Source: Dugong dugon (lineage: Eukaryota > Chordata > Mammalia > Sirenia > Dugongidae). From it: 64,000 bases of DNA. The position numbers were made by a program, and so were the translations under genes. Shown here piece by piece: positions 45,744-54,616 of this stretch (position 1 is the stretch's first letter; each line of letters opens with the position of its first letter). Where the stretch lies: positions 90,517,601-90,581,600 of the forward strand of contig CM057472.1 in the NCBI GenBank assembly GCA_030035585.1, in the 5' to 3' direction. A model generated the notes under the pieces. It did not search any database, had not been told where the DNA came from, and worked only from the letters and a program-made list of their open reading frames with translations.

Positions 45744-45962
45744 CCATTCATCTGTCAGTTTGTGGTACTGTGGTGACTTGCATGTTGCTATACTGGAAGC
45801 TATTCCACCAGTATCATTCCAGCTATTCCAGGAGCTTCACTCATGGTGGACAGGTTTCAGCGGAACTTCCAGACTAAGACAGACTTGGAAGAAGGAGCTG
45901 GCAATCTACTTCTGAAAAGACTGGCCAGTGAACACCTTTTGAATAACAGTGGAACATTGTCA
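45744..45962 (+). mobile_element. RTE 5' leader, inverted segment of the twin-primed insertion
   Basis: 'tctgtcagtttgtggtactgtggtgacttgc', 'ggacaggtttcagcggaacttccagactaagacag', 'ggcaatctacttctgaaaagac', 'ccttttgaataacagtggaacattgtc'. I recognise this as the non-coding 5' end of the afrotherian RTE. About 1.5 kb of coding region between this and the sense segment is absent. Its 45889-45940 stretch is the source-like counterpart of the SINE middle. Confidence 0.8.
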
Positions 45963-45972
45963 TCTTTTCATG

Positions 45973-46182
45973 GAGATGTTTAAACTCTGCTTTTCTTGAT
46001 GTATTACATATTTCTACTTTCGACTTTTCTTCAGACTTCCTAGAACAAAAAAAATTAAGATACAGCATGGTACTCAGGAAAAACCATTCTAGTCACAGAT
46101 TGTGGGGATATATGCCATTTAAACATGGCTGCACTATTGACAACTGCAGCTCCCACAGCCCTCTATGCTGTATATGACATGT
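45973..46182. other. unassigned sequence
   Basis: No gene or repeat recognised. Confidence 0.35.
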
Positions 46183-46538
46183 TGTCAGCGATGAGAAAGA
46201 GATTAGGCACGACTTGTTTTCCCCAACCTATTGTCCTGTTACTGATTGGCTTGTTTACCTGAATTCCTTCTCCCTTGCCCGAAACTTATTGTTACTCACC
46301 CAAAGCCCATTGTTCTGTTATTTGCTTCACTGCTTGCTGTATTGACTATAAAATGAACTCCTGGGACTGAAGCCGGGGTTTGACTCCTTAGAGTGACCCT
46401 CCTGGCCCCACTTCTCTGTAAGAGTTGTGGCATTGGTTCTTGTCTCCGCCGCCCCAACAACCGTCACCGCTGTGACAACAGATGGCTGAAATTTTGCTAA
46501 AAGGAATAAACACATTTTTTTCCTTCTTTCTTTTACAG
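46183..46538 (+). mobile_element. candidate retroviral solo LTR
   Basis: LTR-like promoter layout: TATA box 'gactataaaatgaac' near 46345, then a GC-richer R-like region with CpGs (tgtctccgccgcc), and AATAAA at 46505 about 33 bp before the end. Identical 5-mers CATGT at 46178-46182 and 46539-46543 flank it. It starts TG but ends AG rather than CA. No related copy in this window. Moderately confident. Confidence 0.5.
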
Positions 46539-46543
46539 CATGT

Positions 46544-48073
46544 CGATTCCCCATACCACATTCCCAGTCCTTCTTCCCTACTCTCTACAATTTCAGTTTA
46601 CAGAGGATAAGCTCTGGAAGTTCCAGGGCCTGAATACAGTGTGGATAGGTAGCGAAATATCTTGTTAGAAAAGTATAAGATAGTAACAAGAAATTAAAGC
46701 TTACTACAGGAACACATTTCTGTATAAGTTATTTAAAGGTTAGGGCCTCAGAGTGCTAGAAGAGCCATAATAGAATTTAGAGATGCAATTAGAACTGGAA
46801 GAGTTTTTATACGGAGATATATTGGAAAGTTTTGACTTGCATCCACATCTCTGATTTGTGGTCGCTAGATTGGCACGCTATGACCTGTAAGGTCTGTGTG
46901 TGTGTTTGTATATATGTAAACAGAATCATAGAGTATGTGTAGGAAAATCTGTATCTACAATTGTATATGTTCATTCTACAACTGAGTTTGTATGCCACAT
47001 TTCCTTATGAATAATTAATTTTTGTGACAAGAAAACTAGGAGGGACCCTAGGATTTGTTAAGTGTCTGTGAGGCTGTAACAGACTGAATGCTTTAGCTGC
47101 AACAATTCCTGGGTTACTAATCAAGGGCAATAATAATACGTTGCCTCTGGGGTTTTATCCTGTGAAGCGTCCGGCCACATTCTGGTCTCTGGTATGGTTT
47201 CTCTGCTCAAGTAAAGGTTAGGTTGTTCTGATCAGGCACAGCTCACTTGTTTACTGGCTCACAGTGACAAATATGGGATACTACCCACCCCCCTCCACCC
47301 TTTGTTTCCTGGCTAACAGACTTGACGGATTAGCAAAATGACCAGACGAATCTCCTGAGGCTATTTGGTGGTACTAATGCATTGGTAAATGGTCAAGTGC
47401 TTTGAAAATATGACTCCTATGAAAGTCTTAAATGATATTTCATGCCTCCTGATACCACAACCTATCTAAAGGCTCAATTCCCTTGTTGTTTTTTTTGACA
47501 CAGTTGGAAGAGGAACAATTAACTCTGGCCATTGTACTCTAAGTAATTACTGATTACCCCATACCTTCTTGGGAAATTATGCAGAATGGAAAATAAGACC
47601 AAACAGTGACCTGTAGGTGGTTTCTAGTGTTTGTAGATAACAAATGCTGCATCCCAGCTCCATTTCTGCGTGTGTTGCTTAGCTGTCCACAGCCAGTGAT
47701 GATGGACGATAGTCCTCCAGTCCAGAGAAAGGAGCCCTGAGGCCCTTATCACATCACTGCACTAATGGACCCTGAGCTTATTTAAAAGAGAACAATTAAT
47801 TCTTAGGCCAGCTTGGCAGCAGAAGCCTGACTTTCCCTTGTGTCCTAGGGCCAATGATCACAAATCTACCCTTGGCTCCTCCTTGAAAGGGCAAATATAT
47901 GTAGACAGCTAGGAAAATAGGAAGCGTAGATGATTTTTTTTTTTTAATTATTCCCCACAGTGTACTTTTTTTTGTTTTGTTTTGCATATACTCAATATAC
48001 TCAACCTCCTTAGTAAATTCCCCCCCAAAAGACCGGCAGTCTCTATCCTTCTAATGAAAAGTAACATTTTTTT
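46544..48073. other. repeat-poor block (first part)
   Basis: No recognised repeat or gene. A short TG/TA run lies at 46895-46915. Confidence 0.4.
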
Positions 48074-48198
48074 CTCCTTCCCTCCGTCCCTCCCTCTATC
48101 CCTCCCTCCTCTCGCCTCCCCTTCCCTCCTCTCCACTTATCTTCCTTTCCCTCCCTCCCTCATTCCCTCTTTCCCTCCTTCCTTCCTTCCTTTATCCC
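48074..48198 (+). repeat. polypyrimidine tract, (CCTCC/CTTCC)n
   Basis: About 125 bp of almost pure C/T with imperfect CCCTCC and CTTCC units. Able to form triplex (H-DNA) in principle. Low-complexity expansion, not coding, although it generates a spurious Pro/Ser/Leu-rich frame. Confidence 0.85.
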
Positions 48199-49860
48199 TT
48201 CTATTCATTTCATAAATATTGACTGAGTGTCTACTGTGTGTCAGGCATTATGTTAGGTGGTGAATAAGGTGCCCTCCGATAGTCTCTGCATTGTTGCTGT
48301 TCCCTCCCCAAATCACTCATGCCCCTCAATACAAGTTCACTGAAGAGAAGTGCTTATTTTAGGAGATGGAAGAAGGTTCCCTGGAATCATGGCAGAATTT
48401 AGGGATAGGAGGAGAAGCTGAAGTGGACAAAAGGAAGCAAGACGTTAACAGTCTTTAAGAAATACGTTTAAAGGTTGGCTGCTTTTGTGTTAAGGCCATT
48501 AAACATGATTAACACTGGCAACTTGGTAAATAAGAGCTTTTACTAGAATTTGAAAGAATTTTGGGTGGTGGGTGGAGAGATCAGAAGGAGAAACATAATT
48601 AGGGGGTAGGTGGAGAGGCAGGAGGGTCCTTCCAAAGCCTTTACTTAGGGGTTTGCTTTTTTAATATGTAGCTCAGCCAGTTCACCCTTCTATTATTATG
48701 TGCTAAATGATGCTTTATTCTTGTGCCATAATTGAGGGAGATTACAGCTTAGGAGTAATATTTAAAAATGGATTATCTAAATGTATACTGCTTATTATGT
48801 TGGCTCAGTACACTGTGTATATAGGTTACAAAGCATTTTAGGGATTACCTTGTAATTAATTTTTTATCACTTCAATTTCTTAGGTTGTTTCCTATGCCCC
48901 TTTGCCTGTAATAGCCTCTAACAGGAATTTTCTAAAGCTATCTGAATACTTCTACCCAGCAGCTAAGAAAAATCTCTTGGAAGAACTCATGCAGAACCAA
49001 CCCTGATGAAGATATGGTGACAGCAGAAAAACAATGCAGTTTTTCTTGACAAAATCCCTTTCTTATATAAATTACACATTTAATTTAAACTAGTTTTTTT
49101 TTCAAGCTAGATTTTTTTATATTATTATTATTATTGAAAAGTTTTCTTTTGGGACTTGAGTGGTTGTGGAGTTTGTCTTCATAAAAATGTAGATAATAAG
49201 TAGGATGCAAGCTGTAGGCACTTAATAGATATTTACTGAATTGGACATAAATTAGAGGATTCTTCATCATAACATTTACTTTTATACTATGACATATTTA
49301 AATGGAAGGTTTTCTTGGATTAGTGTCAAATACTAATGGCACCCTGGAAAAGCTCTTATGTTGAGGAGGAATTCTATATAAAAAAAGCAAATGTCTAAAC
49401 ATTTAAGGGCCAAAATACCATGTCCAGACACTAAAACACAAACTGGATTTTTTCTAGGACAGTCTTATTTTAAGCAAACTGCCCTGTTCCCTTTATAATT
49501 ATCTTTACTTATACTTGTCAGATGTTGTGTCTAAAGGAGTTCAAAGGAATTAAAAAAAGCATCCTGAGAACTTTCAGAACAAACAAAACAGAAGCAAAAA
49601 GAATCAGACATGACATTTTTCTTGCTATTTTCAATGTTTTAGAATGAATTAAGGTACAGGTTTTACCAAAACTCTAGCTTCTTGCTAGTCTACACTCAGA
49701 AACTACCAACTCTCCCTCTGTGTTGACCGTATTGTGCTCATTAAGCTAAAACTGTGCTCATTTTCTTTTTGAAAACAAGGCTGTAGAATAGACCTTAGGC
49801 ATGGAGGATTTGCTTCTTGTTTTGATTATTAGATGGCAACCACAGAACCCATGGCATGAA
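48199..49860. other. repeat-poor block (second part)
   Basis: 48205-48290 may be an ancient repeat ('ttgactgagtgtctactgtgtgtcaggcattatgttagg'). A short (TTA)n at 49117-49134. The rest is unassigned. Confidence 0.35.
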
Positions 49861-50026
49861 CCAAAAAAAAAAAAAAACCTGTTGCAGTCGAGTCGATTCT
49901 GACTCACAGCAACACTGTAGGACAGAGTAGAACTGCCCTGTAGAGTTTCCAAGGAGCTTTGGTGGATTTGAACTGCCAACCTTTTAGGTATCAGACGTAG
50001 CTCTTAACCACTATGCCACAGTGACC
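49861..50026 (-). mobile_element. AfroSINE, short A-type
   Basis: A-run, then 'gttgcagtcgagtcgattctgactcacagc', 'taggacagagtagaactgccctgtagagtttccaagg', a direct join to 'gctttggtggatttgaactgcc', and head 'taaccactatgccacagtg'. The extra middle segment of long copies is absent. Confidence 0.87.
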
Positions 50027-50837
50027 TGTAATTTGGTTAAGGCCCTGATCTGGAGCTCATGTTCTAGGAGACTGGTGTGGGTGCAAGTGAGAAATTTAGC
50101 CATCTGAACTTCAGTGTGGCTTTGTTTATCCTGAAACAATGTTAAAGGAAAAATTAAGTTTTAGCTGTGTTCACATATTTTGGGATTCCTTCGGCTTTCT
50201 GCTATTTCCATTAGCCTTTTCGACACTCAAGACAGTTTTTTTATATACCATATATGCTCAGCAGACATTTCCTTCTACATATTAATAAAAACAACTACAG
50301 TGTATGGACAGCCTCCTGCTGCAGATCTACAGGTAAAAACAGCTTTGTGGCTCTTCTCACTGGGTCAATAGCAGAGTGGAGAACAGGTCAATAAGGGGAG
50401 GCAGCATTTTCCTCCTGACTCCCTTCCCAAGGTCAGAGTAGGAAGAGAGGGCCTTTACTTTGCAGAGCATTCTTCACGTGGCTCTTACCTATCCTGTTGG
50501 GCTTAATTCTGTTTTTAATGAGCTGCACACCTGTGTCCCTGGCTGGCTGCCCTCCACACAGTGGGAAGAGGCGAGGGAGGGTGAATTCCTCATTCATTCT
50601 GAACCCTAGGATTCAGAGCTGTGCTTGCCTGCATTTTGTTGCTCATCCCAAGGATGGGTGGTAAACTGAACACCTTCCCATTAGGCTAAACAGCCAACAT
50701 CAGCTTTGTTGTGCAGATTGAGGTTAAAGACAGTGAAATTTCTCAGTCATATCCAGGCCCACGACAGCCCCAGCAAATTTCCCAATTGCACAAAATCTTG
50801 CCTGACCTTAAAAAAAAATTTTTTTTTTAAATTAAAT
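50027..50837. other. unassigned sequence
   Basis: A symmetrical A9-T10 run at 50811-50829; nothing else recognised. Confidence 0.35.
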
Positions 50838-51090
50838 TTTCCGATTAGTGGATACTAATCTCAATTTAGAGAAGAGGGTGGTGGGGACCTTCCAAACCTT
50901 GGGCTTTTAGGGGGTAGCCTCACAGTAAAGAAGACAAAATAAGTTTTGAGAGTTGTCATAGGATTTGCCAGCCACTATTTTTTTGTGGAGGATCTTTAAT
51001 AAGGGCCAGGGGTTGGGGGGAGATGGACAGCATCAATTCTCTTAGATTTTTGTTTGACCTGTATCACACCTCAAGAAAATGGCTGGATGC
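50838..51090 (+). repeat. unclassified ~250-bp repeat, copy A
   Basis: 'gattagtggatactaatctcaatttagagaagagggtgg', 'gggggtagcctcacagtaaagaa', 'agttttgagagttgtcatagg', 'cctcaagaaaatggctggat' align along the whole length with copy B at 51988-52833. I judge about 75-80 percent identity by eye. I do not recognise the family. Confidence 0.7.
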
Positions 51091-51689
51091 ATTTTTACCC
51101 AATTTGGAGGATACATTTGAGATCATAGAACTCAAAATATAGCCTAGGTGAGGTATATAAAATTCATTTCAGAGGGCTGTGGAAGCCCCTTAAAGGGATA
51201 CATAGTCCTTCCCTGTAGCAGCTGAAACTAAGATACAGTCCTGAGTTCTGTGATGGGCCAAATCTGAAGATGCACGCCAGGCATGTGGGAACATGGAGGG
51301 CAGAGAAATCAGTGTCTGCCATATGACCCCAAGATCCAAAGTCTTGAAGGACACTCTGATTGTGGCTGCTGGTTTATGATTGAGTTTCTTCTCATAGGGG
51401 CAACTATGTAGCATCATCCAGGATGAAGATGGCATGGGTACTATCTCAAACCCATCTGTTTCTATCCCCACTTCTACTACAATTGTCCGAGTCAACAGTA
51501 TCTTGTTTTCTCTATAGACTTCTCCCTTGTCTAAGACATTGGTTACCAGATTGCATTTTTGATTGTGTATTCTTATCAGTAAGCACATGCTTCCAATATA
51601 TTTTTATTTACATATAAATAATATACTTGTGCTGTTCTTATATTTCACATGCATTATAAAATATACAGAGAAAGATAAATTGAAAAAAA
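51091..51689. other. unassigned sequence
   Basis: The minus-strand open frame 51190-51588 (132 codons) has no recognised domain. An A-run at 51684-51695 precedes the L2. Confidence 0.35.
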
Positions 51690-51699
51690 AAAAAGGTCT

Positions 51700-51987
51700 T
51701 CTGGCATTCCTTTCCCAATACCCTAATGAGTGTTGGAGCCCTCATCCCACTCTGGAGAGACTGCCTCAAAATCAATCTTATTTTAAGAGCCAGAGTGATC
51801 CTTCTGAAATGCAAAGCTGATTCTATCTCTACCCTTGCTCTAAAAATGAAATCTAAAGCCCAAGAGTAGGCCAACAAGTCCTCCGCCTCCCTGCTTCAGT
51901 CTAAACTCTTTCTTCCAACACCATTTGTTTGCTACTCTAGTCCTGGCCCATTAGGTTCCAGCCATATTGGCCTCCATTCAGTTTCTC
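51700..51987 (+). repeat. L2 LINE (part before insertion)
   Basis: 'agccagagtgatccttctgaaatgcaaagctgattc', 'ccagccatattggcctccattcagtttctc' are strong L2 blocks. It resumes at 52834. Confidence 0.75.
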
Positions 51988-52833
51988 CGTTTAAGTTACT
52001 GGTTAGTGGATGCTGATCTCAACTCAGGGAAGATGGTTGTGGAGACCCCAAGCCCTAGGATTCTGGGGGATAGCCTCAGAGTAAAGAAAGGAAAATGAGT
52101 TTTGAGAGCTGTCACAGACTTTTGTTAGCCATTATTCTTTGTGAGGCATCATTGGTAAGGGTCTGGAGTCAGGAGGGAGATGAAGAGCCGCAGATCATTT
52201 TTTTTTAAAATTTTTTTAAATTGTGCTTTAGATGAAGGTTTACAGAACAAATAGTTTCTCATTAAACAGTCAGTACACATTATTTTTTTTATGACATTGG
52301 TTAACAACCCCATGACACATCAACAGTCTCCCTTCTCCACCTTGGAGGACCTTTTTTTTTTTTTTTTTTTTTTTTTGGTGAAAATATACATAGCCAAAGA
52401 GACTCCATTTCAAAAATTTCTACATGTACAATTCAGTGACATCGATTACATTCTTCCAGTTACGCTGCTATTCTCACTATTCTTTTCCAAATTATTTTCA
52501 TCACCATTATCTTCAACTCACTGCCCCCTAGGCTTCCCATGAAAACTTTTGAGTTGCTATTGTCAATTTGATCTCACATAGATAATTCTTTTTTTTTTTT
52601 TTTTTTGTAATTTATACGAAGGTTTACAGAACAAATAGTTTCTCATTAAACAGTTAGTACACGTATTGTTTTATGACATTGGTTAACAACTCCATGACAT
52701 GTCAACACTGTCCCTTCTCGACCTTGGGTTCCCTATCACCAGCTTTCCTGTCCCCTCCTGCCTTCTAGTACTTGTCCCTGGATTGCAGCAGATCATTCTC
52801 ATCACGACTCAAGAAAATGGCTGGATAGGTTTG
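51988..52833 (+). mobile_element. unclassified ~250-bp repeat, copy B, inserted in L2
   Basis: Flanked by GTTTCTC at 51981-51987 and 52834-52840. The L2 reads continuously if the unit and one GTTTCTC are removed, so this is a mobile-element insertion. Without the L1 block at 52200-52787 and its duplicated site, the unit is about 248 bp. Starts 'cgtttaagttactggttagtgg', ends 'ggctggataggtttg'. No poly(A), no tRNA-like head, no clear terminal inverted repeat. Confidence 0.7.
52200..52787 (-). mobile_element. nested L1 3' ends, antisense, with 10-bp TSD
   Basis: The block is enclosed by GCAGATCATT at 52190-52199 and 52788-52797. Inside are three antisense L1 3' ends, each starting with a T-run: 52200-52346, 52352-52589 and 52590-52787. 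The first and third share 'gaaggtttacagaacaaatagtttctcattaaacag' and are about 88-90 percent alike. The middle one is a different subfamily ('ggtgaaaatatacatagcc'). Confidence 0.8.
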
Positions 52834-53079
52834 GTTTCTCTTATGCTGCAAGCGCCTCCCTGTCACTGAGCTTTCCACATCAGTTAGTTTGAAGGCTCTT
52901 ACGTCTACTCCTCACCAGACTCATTTTCACTCATTCTTTGAATCTCTTTTTTCATGTCATTTCCTCAAAGAAGGGCTGACACTAGCCCTCTCTCCTCCCA
53001 CTAATCCACATTAGTTTCCCCTATAATAATCTCCCATCTCATTTTTAAAGTTTTCCTTCATAGTATTTATTACAATTGC
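52834..53079 (+). repeat. L2 LINE (part after insertion)
   Basis: Continues with 'cactgagctttccacatcag', 'gtcatttcctcaaagaagggctgacac', 'aaagttttccttcatagtatttattacaattgc'. It is interrupted again by the microsatellite/SINE at 53080 and ends at about 53460. Confidence 0.7.

Positions 53080-53104
<25 letters not shown>
53080..53104. repeat. (AT)n microsatellite
   Basis: About 12 AT units immediately before a SINE. Confidence 0.9.
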
Positions 53105-53110
<6 letters not shown>

Positions 53111-53288
53111 CTTGTTAAGCACTCAGCTACTAACTGAAAGGTCAGCAGTTCCAACCCACCAGCCACTCTGCAGAAGAGAGATGTAGCAGTCTGCTTCCAT
53201 AAAGATTACAGCCTTGGAAACCCTATGGGACAGTTCTACTGTGCCCTATAGGGTTGCTATGAGTCGGAATAGACCTGATGGCAATGGG

Positions 53289-53289
<1 letters not shown>
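53111..53289 (+). mobile_element. AfroSINE, long A-type, between microsatellites
   Basis: 'cttgttaagcactcagctactaactgaaagg', long-variant middle 'gagagatgtagcagtctgcttccataaagattacagcc', '3' block 'gggttgctatgagtcggaatagacc'. The first ~20 bp of the head are missing, replaced by the (AT)n. Its tail has expanded into (GT)n. Confidence 0.87.

Positions 53290-53338
<49 letters not shown>
53290..53338 (+). repeat. (GT)n microsatellite
   Basis: About 24 uninterrupted GT units grown from the SINE tail. Likely polymorphic. Confidence 0.95.
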
Positions 53339-53339
<1 letters not shown>

Positions 53340-53344
<5 letters not shown>

Positions 53345-53462
53345 TTCTAAATTGTGTGTTTAAATCTGTTTCCACCAATAAGTTGTATGTATCCAGGGAC
53401 TGTTTTTTTTTTAACCATTTTATCCCTGGTGACTAGCACAATATTTGACACACACTAGGCAC
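53340..53462 (+). repeat. L2 LINE 3' end
   Basis: 'ttccaccaataagttgtatgtatccagggactg', 'tttatccctggtgactagcacaatatttgacacacactagg': L2 terminal block, completing the L2 begun at 51700. Confidence 0.65.
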
Positions 53463-54356
53463 TTGTGGTTTTTTGGTTTAGGCACTTGATACATTTTTGA
53501 TAATTGAGCAAACAAACAGTGACCATAATTTCCAAACCAAACACCATGGCCTGTGGTTTTGGGGAGCAGAGCCCAGACTGTTTGAAGTAGACTCTTCCAT
53601 AAAATCTAGGGCATAGGACTGGTGAGTTGCCGCTTCATTCCTGTCAATTGTACAGCAAATCGGTATTTGTAGCTCTTCTGATACATATGTCAGAGATCTT
53701 ATCCGAAGAATGAGCATATCGCAGAATGTTGTGGGATAGTGCTTCTACTTCCAAATGTGCCTATCACTTCCCTTATTTTAATGCTGTCATTTGCAGTGGG
53801 GAGCTGCTGATGCTGCATGTCCAGATCTGACTTCTATTCATTTGTCGTGATTAGGGAACAAGCCAACATTCCTGAATTATTCACAAGTTCCAGGCATTGC
53901 TGAGAACTAGCAAATGTCAAATATGGTAATCATCAGCCAGGCAGGAAGGGGGACCTGATTTAAATGTATGCCTTTAAATTAACAGGAAAAGCAGAACTGG
54001 AAAAGTGACCCTCCCCCTCTTCCTTAAATGCCCAGACAATTAAATGCAAATGGAATTTCCCCAGGGGTCCTGTGCCAGCTGCTCCTTGTACCTCTCAAAC
54101 AGAAAAGGAATGCCATTCATAGTAATCCTAGGGCAGAGGGTCTGACATTGCTTGAGGACTGTAACTTTAAGAAGGCCCTGTAATGTTTGGCCAGTGTTAA
54201 CTTTGCATAAACACATGTAATGGGAACATATGTTGAAGTTCTGGGACTTACCTTAACGCTGCATCCAATGTACCTCATATGGACAGCTACATCCATCCAA
54301 TGGCCCAGGACACTCAGAAGTATTCTCTCTCCTCCACCCTGAATTTTTAGTGTGTA
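53463..54356. other. repeat-free block, candidate conserved non-coding element
   Basis: No repeat or coding frame recognised. 53950-54060 combines AT-rich homeodomain-like TAAAT/ATTA sites with a perfect octamer ATGCAAAT (complement ATTTGCAT) within 'caattaaatgcaaatgg' at about 54039-54055. Suggestive of an enhancer, but without conservation data it is inference. Confidence 0.35.
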
Positions 54357-54392
54357 GTAGGGTTGGAAACAGCTCGACCGCAGCGGGTTTTA
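54357..54392 (+). mobile_element. SINE 3' tail fragment
   Basis: 'tagggttggaaacagctcgaccgcagcgggtttt' resembles the A-type terminus. Only the tail remains. Confidence 0.45.
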
Positions 54393-54403
54393 GAGTACCT
54401 GGA

Positions 54404-54524
54404 AAGGAACCCTAGTGGCACAGTGGTTAAGCCCTTGGCTGCTAACAGAAAGGTTGGTAGTTTGAAACCACTAGCCGCTCCATGGGAGAAAGATGTGGCA
54501 GTCTGCGTCTGTAAAGATTATAGC
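54404..54524 (+). mobile_element. AfroSINE, long A-type, 5' half only
   Basis: 'ggaaccctagtggcacagtggttaagccc' head to 'gtctgtaaagattatagcc', then it stops where the CTTGGAAACC block should follow. The 3' half is missing. An opposite-strand SINE starts 31 bp further on. Confidence 0.85.
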
Positions 54525-54555
54525 CTCCATTTCCACCTCCCAGGGACTCTACCCA

Positions 54556-54616
54556 CAGATTCTGAATCACAGTGACCCTGCAGGACAGAGTAGAACTGCC
54601 CCATAGGGTTTCCAAG
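54556..54616 (-). mobile_element. AfroSINE, long A-type, part before RTE insertion
   Basis: 'attctgaatcacagtgaccctgcaggacagagtagaactgccccatagggtttccaag', minus strand. It is cut by the RTE and resumes at 56350 with 'aaatctttacggaagcagact'. Confidence 0.85.

Noticed and set aside
48074-48215. Ser/Pro/Leu-rich open frame 47982-48215
   Set aside because: Translation of a simple pyrimidine repeat.
51190-51588. 132-codon minus-strand open frame
   Set aside because: Composition and lack of any motif give no support for a coding gene.
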